From the NCBI GenBank assembly GCA_026000155.1, contig BNYG01000006.1, positions 1 to 64,000 on the forward strand: 64,000 bases of DNA, in the 5' to 3' direction. Shown here in pieces: positions 1 through 8,259 of this stretch. The notes under the pieces are model-generated. The model saw nothing but the letters and a program-made list of their open reading frames with translations, was not told where the DNA came from and searched no databases. Each line of letters opens with the position of its first letter. The stretch's first letter is position 1. This DNA comes from Bacteroidia bacterium (GTDB lineage: Bacteria > Bacteroidota > Bacteroidia > Bacteroidales > Azobacteroidaceae). The translations under genes and the position numbers were made by a program.

Positions 1-23
1 TAAACTTATAAATTATTAAAGTT

Positions 24-245
24 ATGAAAAAGTTAAATTTTGAACAAATAGAAAAAATTTCTGCAGGGACAGAAATTGCCCAAAATGAAAATTTACAACA
101 AATAGATGACTCATTAACACGGAATCAAAAATGTTTATTGCTTGGTACTATATTCACAGGTGGTATTGTGGGAGCTGTACTTGGTCAGGGCTGGGGAATT
201 GGAGTAGCAGCAGCGGCATCAATTGCAGGGGTTATTAATTGTTAA
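24..245 (+). CDS. Bacteriocin-like precursor peptide with double-glycine-type leader
   Basis: This 73-residue peptide begins MKKLNFEQIEKISAG, which resembles the leader of Bacteroidetes double-glycine bacteriocin precursors (consensus of the type MKKLN-EQ-E-I-GG); here the site would be Ala14-Gly15 rather than Gly-Gly. The C-terminal half is hydrophobic and rich in Gly and Ala, with GxxxG-like spacing, and the last residue is Cys. A second Cys lies near residue 37. Downstream are a C39-peptidase ABC exporter and an anchored thioredoxin-like protein, so the likely fate is leader removal and export, perhaps with a disulfide between the two cysteines. The mature activity (bacteriocin, signal or other) is inference; the leader and gene context are what the sequence shows. 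Confidence 0.7.
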   Translation: MKKLNFEQIEKISAGTEIAQNENLQQIDDSLTRNQKCLLLGTIFTGGIVGAVLGQGWGIGVAAAASIAGVINC

Positions 246-257
246 ACTACCAAATTG

Positions 258-299
258 ATTAAAAGGGGTATATTTAAGTATCCCTTTTAATTGATTTTT
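258..299 (+). terminator. Hairpin with T-run after precursor peptide gene
   Basis: ATTAAAAGGG (258-267) pairs perfectly with CCCTTTTAAT (282-291) and is followed by a T-rich stretch. It lies between the peptide gene and the membrane/export genes. A partial terminator here would give more peptide transcript than exporter transcript. Confidence 0.65.
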
Positions 300-325
300 G
301 TCAACGAAACTAAAAATGCAGACAG

Positions 326-715
326 ATGGAAAAAGAAGAAATCATTAAGAAGTTGAAAGTTAATCATTATTCTTTTAATGAAAAAGATGATCAAATCATT
401 ATAAGTCTAACCGATAGATGTCGTTTTATCATAACTTTATCTCATGAAGAGATGATAAATTATCAAGAAATAATCCGGTCATCTGTTTTTTTTAAAAAAG
501 ATGTTCCCTTGAAATCGGAATTAAAGAATATGATTATTTCTACCATAGTATTGATATTGTTTTCGTTAGGATACAGTTATATCGAAGAAGATTTCTCCAT
601 GATAAAGAATCCATTCTTTTGGGTCGCTTTAGGTAGTTTCTTAGCATCATCCACCTATATTCTCTATTATCGTACACGTTTTACACGGATAAAAAAATTA
701 CTGAATTTATCTTAA
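326..715 (+). CDS. Small two-TM membrane protein, possible immunity protein
   Basis: A 129-residue protein of no family I recognise. The first ~65 residues are polar and charged (cytoplasmic). They are followed by two hydrophobic segments at about residues 68-86 and 95-114, and a basic tail (RTRFTRIKKLL). It is the first gene after the precursor peptide and precedes another membrane protein and the exporter. Small helical-hairpin proteins next to bacteriocin precursors are often self-immunity factors, but that is only inference from position and topology. The DNA is very AT-rich, like the rest of this locus. Confidence 0.6.
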   Translation: MEKEEIIKKLKVNHYSFNEKDDQIIISLTDRCRFIITLSHEEMINYQEIIRSSVFFKKDVPLKSELKNMIISTIVLILFSLGYSYIEEDFSMIKNPFFWVALGSFLASSTYILYYRTRFTRIKKLLNLS

Positions 716-752
716 ATTTCTGTTTTCCATAACAGTATCATTTTTCTTTATT

Positions 753-1397
753 ATGATAAGTTGGCTGCTTAAAACTAATAAGTGGGGATATTATCTTGTG
801 TTATGTTGTATATATATCCTGTTTTCTTATTTGATTAATAATTTTTTACTTACAGATAATCTGTATCATGCTAGTTTTGGAGAGCAATATACTTCAGACC
901 AAATTCAAAAAATACTCAATATCAATAAATCATGGCAATATATCGGATATTGCTTTATTCCTATAGTTATCATTATTAGAACGTTATATACTTCTTTTTG
1001 TTTGTATATAGGAGATCTAATTCAAGAAACACATTGGGGGTTCCGGCAGTTATTTAATATTTCTCTAAAAGCAGATATTGTATTTGGATTTGGTATAATA
1101 TTTAATTTTTACTTCTATGCACTAACAAACAATTACAGTACCATTGATGATTTAAATATTAATTGCGCCTCGCTTTTAAAACTCGTTGGAAAAGAAAATA
1201 TCCCCAATTGGTTGGTTTTAGCTTACAATTCGATTAATTTTTTTGAATTATTATACATCATCCTCTTAGTTGTATTCCTCAAAATCAGCTTTCAATTAAC
1301 GTATCTGAAATCAATTGTTTTTGTCTTATTAACCTATTTCATAGGAAATTATCTGTATATTGTCGGTATGACTTTTGTATATTTGAATTTTAGCTGA
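753..1397 (+). CDS. Polytopic membrane protein of the peptide-export locus
   Basis: A 214-residue protein with about five hydrophobic segments (near residues 12-30, 67-90, 105-127, 155-176 and 184-205). No catalytic motif is visible and I do not recognise the family. It ends 2 bp before the thioredoxin-like gene, so the two are almost certainly co-transcribed. Candidate roles are immunity, assistance to export, or a membrane partner of the thioredoxin-like protein; the sequence does not choose between them. Confidence 0.6.
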   Translation: MISWLLKTNKWGYYLVLCCIYILFSYLINNFLLTDNLYHASFGEQYTSDQIQKILNINKSWQYIGYCFIPIVIIIRTLYTSFCLYIGDLIQETHWGFRQLFNISLKADIVFGFGIIFNFYFYALTNNYSTIDDLNINCASLLKLVGKENIPNWLVLAYNSINFFELLYIILLVVFLKISFQLTYLKSIVFVLLTYFIGNYLYIVGMTFVYLNFS

Positions 1398-1399
1398 TT

Positions 1400-1915
1400 A
1401 TGAAAAGGAAAAATATTCTTGTTATTTTATTTATCTTTTTGCTATTGGGCTTGTCGTGCTTTTTTATGTATAACAAAATCCAAGATACACAACAAAAGAA
1501 AAATGCCTATAGCGATATTCCTGCCTTTCAATTGCCGGATATAGATGGAAATGTTATTACAGAATCATCTTTGCAGAAAAATAAATCCACTTTGTTTCTG
1601 TTTTTTAATCCGGATTGTGAATTATGCAGAGAAGAAATAAAGCAGATAAAAACAAATCAAGAGGCTTTTAAATCTTTCCAAATTGTATTTTTCACAGATC
1701 TTCCAGCGGAATCAATCAAATTTTTCCTGACTGAAATCACATTTGAGCCTTCATTCAATATGTTTTTCCTAATAGATGAAAAGGAAAAATTAATCACTAA
1801 AATGGAAGTCAAAGGTACACCTGAATCCTATATTTACAATCAAAATGGGAAATTAATCAAACGGTTTAATGGCCCTGTAAAAATTGAAACTTTAATCAAA
1901 TATCTATCCGAATAA
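1400..1915 (+). CDS. Membrane-anchored thioredoxin-like (TlpA/redoxin) protein
   Basis: 171 residues: an N-terminal membrane anchor (about residues 5-24), then a thioredoxin-fold domain facing the periplasm. The redox motif is C73-E-L-C76 within FFNPDCELCREE, and a cis-proline-type segment (KGTPESYIYN) lies near the C-terminus, as in TlpA/ResA and redoxin proteins. The gene overlaps nothing but sits 2 bp after the membrane protein and 3 bp before the C39 exporter. Thioredoxin-like genes recur in Bacteroidetes peptide-export loci. A likely job is forming or isomerising disulfides in the exported Cys-containing peptide; that function is inferred. Confidence 0.8.
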   Translation: MKRKNILVILFIFLLLGLSCFFMYNKIQDTQQKKNAYSDIPAFQLPDIDGNVITESSLQKNKSTLFLFFNPDCELCREEIKQIKTNQEAFKSFQIVFFTDLPAESIKFFLTEITFEPSFNMFFLIDEKEKLITKMEVKGTPESYIYNQNGKLIKRFNGPVKIETLIKYLSE

Positions 1916-1918
1916 TCC

Positions 1919-4033
1919 ATGACTAAAAACGCTAAGAAGTACAAAAAACTATTCGTCCGCCAACACAGTCAGTTTTCTTGTGGTTTGGCTTGTCTATCCA
2001 TGCTTATAAAATATCACGGAGGCAATGCCCGGCAAGAAGATTTGCGAAATATAAGCGGTACAACCCTGCAAGGAACGACTTTGCTGGGTCTGTATCAAGC
2101 GGCTGAGAAACTGAATTTCACACCCAATGCTTACGAAGCCGACCTCCATTCCCTGAAATCTTTAGACAATCCGGTTATTCTGCATATCATTAAAGATCAG
2201 CGTTTGGAACATTATGTGGTTTGTTTCGGATTTGAAAACGGTCAATTCATCATCGGCGACCCGGATTCCGGAATCACGTACCTGAAAGAAGTGGAATTAG
2301 ACGAAATGTGGCAATCGAAAGCCTTATTGTTGCTGGAACCAACCGAAGCATTTGTCAGACAGAATTCCGAAAGAAAAGAAAAAGGACAGTGGTTGAAACA
2401 AATTGTCAAAGAGGATTATCCGGTTCTGACCGTGGCGTTTTTCTTGGGAGTAATTATTTCCGCTTTAGGTTTAACGACCGCCATTTTTTCCCAAAAACTC
2501 ATCGACGATTTATTACCTTCCCAAAATTTTGAAAAAATTATATTGGGCATTATCCTGTTTTTTATCTTGTTAATGGCAGGAAGCGGGTTAAATTATTTGC
2601 GGAGTATTTTCATGCTGCGTCAAACCAAAAACATGAACAATCGTTTGGTCGATAGTTTCTTTTCCAAGATATTGTTTTTGCCCAAATCCTTCTTCGACTC
2701 GATGAAAACGGGCGAAATCATTACCCGCATGAATGATTCCCGCCGTATTCAGCAAACCTTATCGTACATTGTGGGTAGTGTATTGATTGAAGTGTTGGTG
2801 CTGTTTTTCTCTATCCTCTATTTGTGGATTTATTCGTGGAAAATGGCATTAGTCGCCGCTGCCTGTATTCCGTTCTTTGCTCTTTTGGTGCTGATTTACA
2901 ATAAACGGATTGTGGAAGGTCAACGAAGCGTGATGGTTTCGTCCGCAGCAACGGAAGGTCTGTTGATTGATGTGATTCAAGGAGTAAACGACATTAAAGT
3001 TGCCAATAAGCAAAACATTTTCAAACAATCCGTCCAAGTGATGTACGGTATTTATCAGGAATGTGGGTATAAACTGGGAATGTTGGGGAACCAATATGGT
3101 CTTATTGCTCAAGGAATTAGTACAATTACATCGGTTTCACTGATTATTTTGGGAGTGACCTGGATTTTAAATGACCAATTAAAATTAGGGGAATTAATGG
3201 CGATTATGACCATCGGCAATATGATTATTTCTTCTACCGCCAGCCTTTCGGGAGTGAATATCCGTTTACAGGAAGCCGGCGTTGCCTTTGACCGGTTTTA
3301 TGAATTTGCCAAAGCGAAGCCGGAATTTGAAATAGAAACTGCAGAGGCAAAAGGTGATGGGCAAAAGGCGAAAGAGGTTTATTTACAGATAAAAGAACTT
3401 TCATTTCGTTTTATTGGGCGCAAAAAATTGTTTGATGCGGTTTCGATGGAAGTAAAAACAGGTGAAATCATCAGCCTTTTTGGTGAAGTCGGATCGGGCA
3501 AAAGTACCTTAATCCAAATTTTACAAAAGCATTATTTCCCGGAATCCGGCGAGATACTGTTTAATGGTGTACTTTTATCCGAATATTCTACACCTTTGTG
3601 GCGCGAACATATCGGCGTGGTAAGCCAGCAAACCAAAATATTTAACGGAAGTGTAGGTGAAAATATTTGCCTGGGTAATTTCATGGAAGAACGAAAACCG
3701 GTCATGCAGTTTTGTGAAAACTACGGCTTCGATTCTTTTTTTAATAATTTTCCACAAGGTTTAGATACATTAGTAGGAGAAGACGGTATCAATCTTTCCG
3801 GCGGTCAGCAACAATTGATTGCACTCGCCCGGGCTTTATACCGGCAACCGTCCTTGTTATTATTAGATGAACCGACTTCGGCTATGGATACTAAAACCGA
3901 ACAATTTGTCATTGATTTACTGCAACAACACAAAGGCCAATATGCGATATTGTTAGTGACACACCGGATACATTTAGCGTCCATTTCCGACAGGGTTTAT
4001 GTATTAAAAAATGGAACGGTTACACTTGGCTAA
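1919..4033 (+). CDS. Peptidase C39-containing ABC transporter (peptide processing and export)
   Basis: 704 residues with the three-part layout of PCAT exporters. An N-terminal C39 papain-like protease has Gln15 (oxyanion hole), Cys21 in QFSCGLACLSM, His98 (LEHYVVCF) and Asp114 (GDPDSG). Next comes a six-helix ABC transmembrane domain (about residues 165-445). The C-terminal ATPase has Walker A GEVGSGKST near 522, signature LSGGQQQ near 626, Walker B LLLLDEP near 646 and the H-loop VTHR. All catalytic residues are present, so it should cleave a double-glycine-type leader and pump out the core. No HlyD-type adaptor follows; if there is one it may lie left of the window. It is the last gene of the locus and is met head-on by a toxin-antitoxin pair. 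Confidence 0.92.
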   Translation: MTKNAKKYKKLFVRQHSQFSCGLACLSMLIKYHGGNARQEDLRNISGTTLQGTTLLGLYQAAEKLNFTPNAYEADLHSLKSLDNPVILHIIKDQRLEHYVVCFGFENGQFIIGDPDSGITYLKEVELDEMWQSKALLLLEPTEAFVRQNSERKEKGQWLKQIVKEDYPVLTVAFFLGVIISALGLTTAIFSQKLIDDLLPSQNFEKIILGIILFFILLMAGSGLNYLRSIFMLRQTKNMNNRLVDSFFSKILFLPKSFFDSMKTGEIITRMNDSRRIQQTLSYIVGSVLIEVLVLFFSILYLWIYSWKMALVAAACIPFFALLVLIYNKRIVEGQRSVMVSSAATEGLLIDVIQGVNDIKVANKQNIFKQSVQVMYGIYQECGYKLGMLGNQYGLIAQGISTITSVSLIILGVTWILNDQLKLGELMAIMTIGNMIISSTASLSGVNIRLQEAGVAFDRFYEFAKAKPEFEIETAEAKGDGQKAKEVYLQIKELSFRFIGRKKLFDAVSMEVKTGEIISLFGEVGSGKSTLIQILQKHYFPESGEILFNGVLLSEYSTPLWREHIGVVSQQTKIFNGSVGENICLGNFMEERKPVMQFCENYGFDSFFNNFPQGLDTLVGEDGINLSGGQQQLIALARALYRQPSLLLLDEPTSAMDTKTEQFVIDLLQQHKGQYAILLVTHRIHLASISDRVYVLKNGTVTLG

Positions 4034-4060
4034 ACTTTCTAAAAAGATATTTGGTAAAAA

Positions 4061-4450
4061 TTATATCAAATGAGGATTCAGAATTTGTAATCCGGCAATA
4101 TTCTTAAAATCATCCACATTACGAGTAAGTAGAACAAGCGCATGTTCAAGGGAAGTTGCTGCAATAATTGCATCTCCCAATTTCAACTTTTTATACTTCC
4201 GGCGTAAGTCTATCGTTCGCTCTGTTATTTTTTCGTCCAATGGAAGCACCTGCGCTAAACCAACAAAATTTTCCATTGCCTTTATTTTCTGAGGAAGGTC
4301 ATCAAAACCTAATACTTCTATTTTGACTATTACCGAAATAAGAAATTGCTGCTCAAAAATTTGCTCAACAAAATCCGACCCTTTCGGAGGAATCCGTCCC
4401 GAAGCATAATCAATCAATACATTGCTGTCGATTAAATATTTCTGTCCCAT
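4061..4450 (-). CDS. vapC: PIN-domain toxin (VapC-like ribonuclease)
   Basis: 129 residues with PIN-domain landmarks: the first metal-binding Asp in LIDSNVLIDYASG, a Glu in VKIEVLGF, and acidic residues in KLGDAIIAATS and LLTRNVDDF. Families with this pattern are Mg-dependent endoribonucleases that cut tRNA or rRNA when freed from their antitoxin. The start overlaps the end of the upstream 78-residue gene by 19 bp, the usual antitoxin-then-toxin arrangement. Calling it VapC rather than another PIN toxin rests on length and partner. Confidence 0.85.
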   Translation of the reverse strand: MGQKYLIDSNVLIDYASGRIPPKGSDFVEQIFEQQFLISVIVKIEVLGFDDLPQKIKAMENFVGLAQVLPLDEKITERTIDLRRKYKKLKLGDAIIAATSLEHALVLLTRNVDDFKNIAGLQILNPHLI

Positions 4451-4668
4451 TCTTGTCGTATATTTTGCAAGTATTGATTGTATTTGTCTGCTTCATCGGT
4501 CGTCAACAATCCTTTAAAACGAGCTATATTGCGGTGGGGCAATTCGGATGATTCTTCTTTTACTTCTTCAGACATATACAGCAGAATTTCTATCTTTTTC
4601 CCGACATAATCAACGGGTATAGACAGATTAATTGCATTATCCTGAGGTGTCATAACAGTTCGTATCAT
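4432..4668 (-). CDS. Antitoxin partner of PIN toxin (VapB-like)
   Basis: A 78-residue protein upstream of and overlapping the PIN toxin. The N-terminal part (INLSIPVDYVGKKIEILLYM) has the beta-rich look of small DNA-binding antitoxins. The C-terminal part (IARFKGLLTTDEADKYNQYL, then IRQEWDRN) is the amphipathic tail commonly found in antitoxins that wrap a PIN or RelE toxin. It would neutralise the toxin and repress the pair. A clear -7 element lies 21 bp upstream. Confidence 0.75.
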   Translation of the reverse strand: MIRTVMTPQDNAINLSIPVDYVGKKIEILLYMSEEVKEESSELPHRNIARFKGLLTTDEADKYNQYLQNIRQEWDRNI

Positions 4669-4688
4669 GTTGTATTTATTTTGTTATA

Positions 4689-4696
4689 CAAAGATA
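4689..4696 (-). promoter_or_regulatory. -7 element for the vapBC-like pair
   Basis: On the minus strand the sequence is TATCTTTG, an exact match to the Bacteroidetes sigma-ABfr -7 consensus TAnnTTTG, ending about 20 bp before the antitoxin start. Confidence 0.6.
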
Positions 4697-4756
4697 ATCT
4701 TTTTCTCACAACATACCAAACAAATTGGAAATGGATAATATTCCATTGAAAATATG

Positions 4757-4764
4757 TATCTTTG
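4757..4764 (+). promoter_or_regulatory. -7 element for the phosphoethanolamine-transferase-like gene
   Basis: TATCTTTG matches TAnnTTTG exactly and lies 33 bp before the ATG at 4797. It is divergent from the toxin-antitoxin promoter at 4689-4696. Confidence 0.6.
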
Positions 4765-4796
4765 TCCCGGAAAATTGAAAATTCTTTCTATCGCTA

Positions 4797-6494
4797 ATGA
4801 ATTTGAGAACATTTGTCCCGGAAAGGAAAGATTTCTTTTGGGTCGTAGTATTATCAATCATTGTACTGTTGCCGAACATTTTTTTGGCATTTTACGGCAG
4901 TGATTTTGAAGGAGCGCCCCTTTTGAAAACGGTGGTTTACCTTTGTTTTTCCTGCTTGCTCTTTTTTATTCCGTCCTTGTTTCTGAAAGCAAAATACTTT
5001 TTTATTTTGCAGGGAATCTTTGTTTTATTCGCTCCTTTGGAAATTGCCCACGTCTTTTTAAATAAAATGCCGGTCACTTCGGCGTACCTGCTTTCCATCG
5101 TAGATACGAATTGGGACGAATCAACGGAATTAATGAGTTCGGTCAAAATTCCGATTCTTTGTTATTTTATCCTCTGTTGCTTTTATTTCTTTGTCGTTTT
5201 CAAAAAAATACAGAATACCTATTTTATCTGCATTTCCAGGAACCGGATGTACATGGCCGGTATTTTTACGGTCATGCTTTTTGCCGGATTTTCTTTTATG
5301 TGGGCGAGAGAATATACGATTGTAACGGATAAAAAAGATGTTTTCAGGAACGCCAATGAAGATTTCACAAAAAAATTCTATAAAACCTATCCTTACGATT
5401 TGATTATCAAAAGTTATCAGGTCTATTCTTCCAAAAAACATACAAAGGAAGGACGGGTAAAATTAAAAGATTTCAAATTTGACGCTGTAAAAGAAGATCA
5501 TTTAAGCGAAAAAGAGGTGTATGTATTCGTAATCGGCGAAACCGGGCGTTACAGCAGTTACTCGCTGAACGGCTATGGACGGAAAACCTCTCCCTTACTG
5601 TCCAAAACAGACCACCTTATTTCCTACACCGATTTCTTTTCCGAAGCGAATATTACTTCTTCCAGCATACCTATTATTTTAACACGCGCTACGGCCAGGG
5701 ATTATGACCGGTCGTATGAAGAAAAATCGTTTGTGGACGCTTTCCAAGAGGCAGGATTCAAGACGTATTGGATTGCCAATCAAAGTGCAGGAAGTAATTT
5801 TATCCGCAGGATATCCAAAGATGCGGATGGTGAGTATTTTACGACCACTGATTTTGATGCAAATGATAATTATGATGAAAAGTTATGGAATTTTTTAGAT
5901 AAAGTATTGGCAAAGAAGGAGGAAAAAGTATTGATTGTCCTTCATACCCTGGGCAGTCATTTCCGGTATAACTTCCGCTATCCACCTCAATACGAACTGT
6001 TTAAACCCTGTTTGCAAGGAGCTTTTGACTATGCCTTGGTTTCTTCCAAAAATAAACAACAGTTTATCAACACTTACGATAATTCGATTCTCTATACGGA
6101 TTATTTCCTGGCAAAGACCATCCAAAAAATAGACAGTTTAAATGCCGTCAGTACCTTGGTGTATGTAGCCGACCATGGAGAAAATCTATTCGATACCCCC
6201 GAAAATGTGGTAATGCACGGAGGAAGTTATTACACGAAATACGATTTTCATGTGCCTTTCTTTGTCTGGACATCGGAAAAATACAATCTTCAATATCCTT
6301 CTAAAGTAGAAAATCTCCATCAGAACAAGGATAAAAAACTGAGCGCCGGCAATATCTTTTATTCCATGTTGGACATGGCCAATATTACGTTTCCGGAACA
6401 GGTTTTAGAAAAAAGTATCGCATCGGAAGCTTTGCAGGAAGATTCCGTGCGATACATTATCAATACGGATATGGAGGTCAAAAAAGGGTATTAA
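4797..6494 (+). CDS. Phosphoethanolamine transferase-like membrane enzyme (EptA/sulfatase superfamily)
   Basis: 565 residues. The N-terminus has about five membrane helices (residues ~13-185), followed by a periplasmic alkaline-phosphatase-fold domain. Metal and nucleophile positions of the EptA/MCR family can be placed: Glu248 in FVIGETGRYSSYSLNGY, likely nucleophile Thr287 in ANITSSSIPII, His388 in HTLGSHFRY, and Asp459-His460 in VADHGENLF. These enzymes move phosphoethanolamine from phosphatidylethanolamine onto lipid A, core sugars or other envelope glycans; on lipid A this lowers polymyxin binding. The acceptor here cannot be told from sequence. The gene stands alone between two toxin-antitoxin pairs and has its own promoter. 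Confidence 0.85.
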   Translation: MNLRTFVPERKDFFWVVVLSIIVLLPNIFLAFYGSDFEGAPLLKTVVYLCFSCLLFFIPSLFLKAKYFFILQGIFVLFAPLEIAHVFLNKMPVTSAYLLSIVDTNWDESTELMSSVKIPILCYFILCCFYFFVVFKKIQNTYFICISRNRMYMAGIFTVMLFAGFSFMWAREYTIVTDKKDVFRNANEDFTKKFYKTYPYDLIIKSYQVYSSKKHTKEGRVKLKDFKFDAVKEDHLSEKEVYVFVIGETGRYSSYSLNGYGRKTSPLLSKTDHLISYTDFFSEANITSSSIPIILTRATARDYDRSYEEKSFVDAFQEAGFKTYWIANQSAGSNFIRRISKDADGEYFTTTDFDANDNYDEKLWNFLDKVLAKKEEKVLIVLHTLGSHFRYNFRYPPQYELFKPCLQGAFDYALVSSKNKQQFINTYDNSILYTDYFLAKTIQKIDSLNAVSTLVYVADHGENLFDTPENVVMHGGSYYTKYDFHVPFFVWTSEKYNLQYPSKVENLHQNKDKKLSAGNIFYSMLDMANITFPEQVLEKSIASEALQEDSVRYIINTDMEVKKGY

Positions 6495-6498
6495 ACAC

Positions 6499-6813
6499 TC
6501 ATTCTATTACCACTTCATTCCAAAGTCTTTTGGGATCTTGTCGGCAATCCCAAATAGTAACGATGTAAATCGTTTCATCTTCAATATAATAGATAACTTT
6601 ATAGTGCCGCCTTACTACAAGGGAACGAAATATTTCCGTACACCCGGCAAGAATAGGTTCCACAGCTGCCATTTTGGGAAAATTTTTCAAAAACTCTATT
6701 TCATCAAGGATGTCATTGCAAATATCGGCTGCGGCTTTGGGATAATTAATTTTAATGAAATTATAAATTTCATCCAGGCGTTTTTCAGCCTTTGGCAGTA
6801 TGACAATTCTCAT
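6499..6813 (-). CDS. RelE/ParE-family toxin
   Basis: 104 residues with the usual RelE/ParE pattern: an N-terminal strand and helix (MRIVILPKAEKRLDEIYNFI), a conserved basic patch before a strand pair (FRSLVVRRHYKVIYYIED) and a C-terminal strand-plus-helix (VTIWDCRQDPKRLW). Relatives either cut ribosome-bound mRNA (RelE) or inhibit gyrase (ParE); the R-Q-D-P ending is more ParE/RelE-hybrid-like and does not settle the target. It follows its presumed antitoxin by 2 bp and converges on the transferase gene with only 4 bp between stop codons. Confidence 0.85.
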   Translation of the reverse strand: MRIVILPKAEKRLDEIYNFIKINYPKAAADICNDILDEIEFLKNFPKMAAVEPILAGCTEIFRSLVVRRHYKVIYYIEDETIYIVTIWDCRQDPKRLWNEVVIE

Positions 6814-6815
6814 AT

Positions 6816-6986
6816 CTACGCATACTTTGCCCTAATCTCTTCTATTGATTTTCCAAGTCCCATTTTGGCGTCTTTCACAGACAGCATCACTTCATAGCGA
6901 AGTTCTTCAACAGACATCCGGCAAGGATATCTTGCCGGTTCTTTAGCAATTTTTTTTCTTTTGACTTCTAATTCTAATGTATTCAT
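6816..6986 (-). CDS. Small antitoxin partner of the RelE/ParE toxin
   Basis: About 56 residues, highly charged (MNTLELEVKRKKIAKEP at the start, KSIEEIRAKYA at the end), with no family I can name. Its size and position immediately before the toxin fit an antitoxin. A longer start at 6998 exists, but the -7 element at 7011-7018 would leave almost no leader for it, so the ATG at 6986 is preferred. Confidence 0.65.
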   Translation of the reverse strand: MNTLELEVKRKKIAKEPARYPCRMSVEELRYEVMLSVKDAKMGLGKSIEEIRAKYA

Positions 6987-7010
6987 ACTTTGGATCATTA
7001 AGATTCATTG

Positions 7011-7018
7011 CAAAGATA
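7011..7018 (-). promoter_or_regulatory. -7 element for the RelE/ParE-type pair
   Basis: The minus strand reads TATCTTTG, an exact TAnnTTTG match, 24 bp before the preferred antitoxin start. Confidence 0.55.
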
Positions 7019-7062
7019 CTTTTTCTTTTGCACTATACAAAATCATTCTTCTATTTTTAAAA

Positions 7063-8259
7063 CTAAAAAGCCAACTGAATCCTCTTCACTGCCTCCAACG
7101 TATCCTCGCGATTTCCGAAAGCGGTAAACCGGAAAAATCCTTCTCCGGATTGTCCGAATCCTGAACCGGGTGTTCCTACTACTTGTATTTTGTTGAGCAG
7201 GAGGTCGAAAAATTCCCATGAAGTCATATTATTCGGAGTTTGCGCCCAGATATACGGAGCATTGACTCCGCCGTAAGTCGTCAGACCCAAGGCTTCCAAA
7301 CCGGATTTGATGATCTTGGCATTTTCCATATAATAAGCAATTACTTCCCGGATTTGCTTTTGACCTTCCGGCGTGAAAACCGCTTCGGCGCCTCGTTGCA
7401 CAATATACGCCGTGCCGTTGAATTTCGTCGATTGACGGCGCTTCCACATCGCATTCAGCGAAAGCGTTTCGCCTTTGGATGTTTTGGCTGTCAATTCTTT
7501 CGGGACAATGGTATAACCGGCGCGCATTCCGGTAAATCCGGCTGTCTTGGAAAAACTGCGGAATTCAATCGCCGTTTTTCTTGCTCCGGGTATTTCAAAA
7601 ATACTGTGCGGAATGTCCGGTTGAGAAACAAAAGCTTCGTACGCGGCATCAAAAAGAATCAAAGACTGATGTTCCAAAGCATAATCCACCCATTTTTTCA
7701 ATTGTTCCCGGGTCAAAACCGTTCCGGTCGGATTATTCGGATAACACAAATAAATGACATCGGCTACTTTTTCGGGAAATGCCGGAACAAACTGATTTTC
7801 AGGCGTACAGGGAAGCAATTCGATTTTCCTGCCCGCCATTTTATTCGTATCTACATACACCGGATAAGCCGGGTCGGTAATAGCCACCCAATTGTCCTGT
7901 CCTAAAATATCACCGATATTGCCGGTATCGCTTTTGGCTCCGTCGCTGATAAATATTTCATCGGCTTCCACCGGAATGCCTCTGTCCGTAAAATCGTGTT
8001 TCAGAATCGCTTGAATCAAGAAATCGTAACCGGCATCGGGCGCATAACCCCGCAAGGTTTTTGCATCCGCCATTTCGTCGGTAGCTTTGTGAATAGCCTC
8101 AATCACCGCCGGAACGATTGCCTGAGTGACATCGCCGATTCCCAAACTGATTACTTTTTTATCGGGATGGCTTGCCTTGTATTCCCGCACTCTCCTCGCT
8201 ACTTCTGCAAATAAATAATTATTACCGATCTCGGTATAATGTTCATTAATTTGTATCAT
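7063..8259 (-). CDS. dapL: LL-diaminopimelate aminotransferase
   Basis: 398 residues, the normal length for DapL. The N-terminus (NEHYTEIGNNYLFAEVARRV) and the phrases ISLGIGDVTQ, LRGYAPDAGYDFL and YPNNPTGTVLT are typical. The PLP lysine is in RSFSKTAGFTGMRAGY. The enzyme converts tetrahydrodipicolinate directly to LL-diaminopimelate using glutamate, bypassing the acylated steps of lysine and peptidoglycan precursor synthesis. It acts in the cytoplasm. Its ATG overlaps the stop of the upstream glycosidase gene by 4 bp, so the two are translationally coupled even though their roles seem unrelated. Confidence 0.95.
   Translation of the reverse strand: MIQINEHYTEIGNNYLFAEVARRVREYKASHPDKKVISLGIGDVTQAIVPAVIEAIHKATDEMADAKTLRGYAPDAGYDFLIQAILKHDFTDRGIPVEADEIFISDGAKSDTGNIGDILGQDNWVAITDPAYPVYVDTNKMAGRKIELLPCTPENQFVPAFPEKVADVIYLCYPNNPTGTVLTREQLKKWVDYALEHQSLILFDAAYEAFVSQPDIPHSIFEIPGARKTAIEFRSFSKTAGFTGMRAGYTIVPKELTAKTSKGETLSLNAMWKRRQSTKFNGTAYIVQRGAEAVFTPEGQKQIREVIAYYMENAKIIKSGLEALGLTTYGGVNAPYIWAQTPNNMTSWEFFDLLLNKIQVVGTPGSGFGQSGEGFFRFTAFGNREDTLEAVKRIQLAF

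Noticed and set aside
7240..7905. 221-codon plus-strand frame opposite dapL
   Set aside because: Contained within dapL and without protein-like features; dapL motifs are unambiguous.
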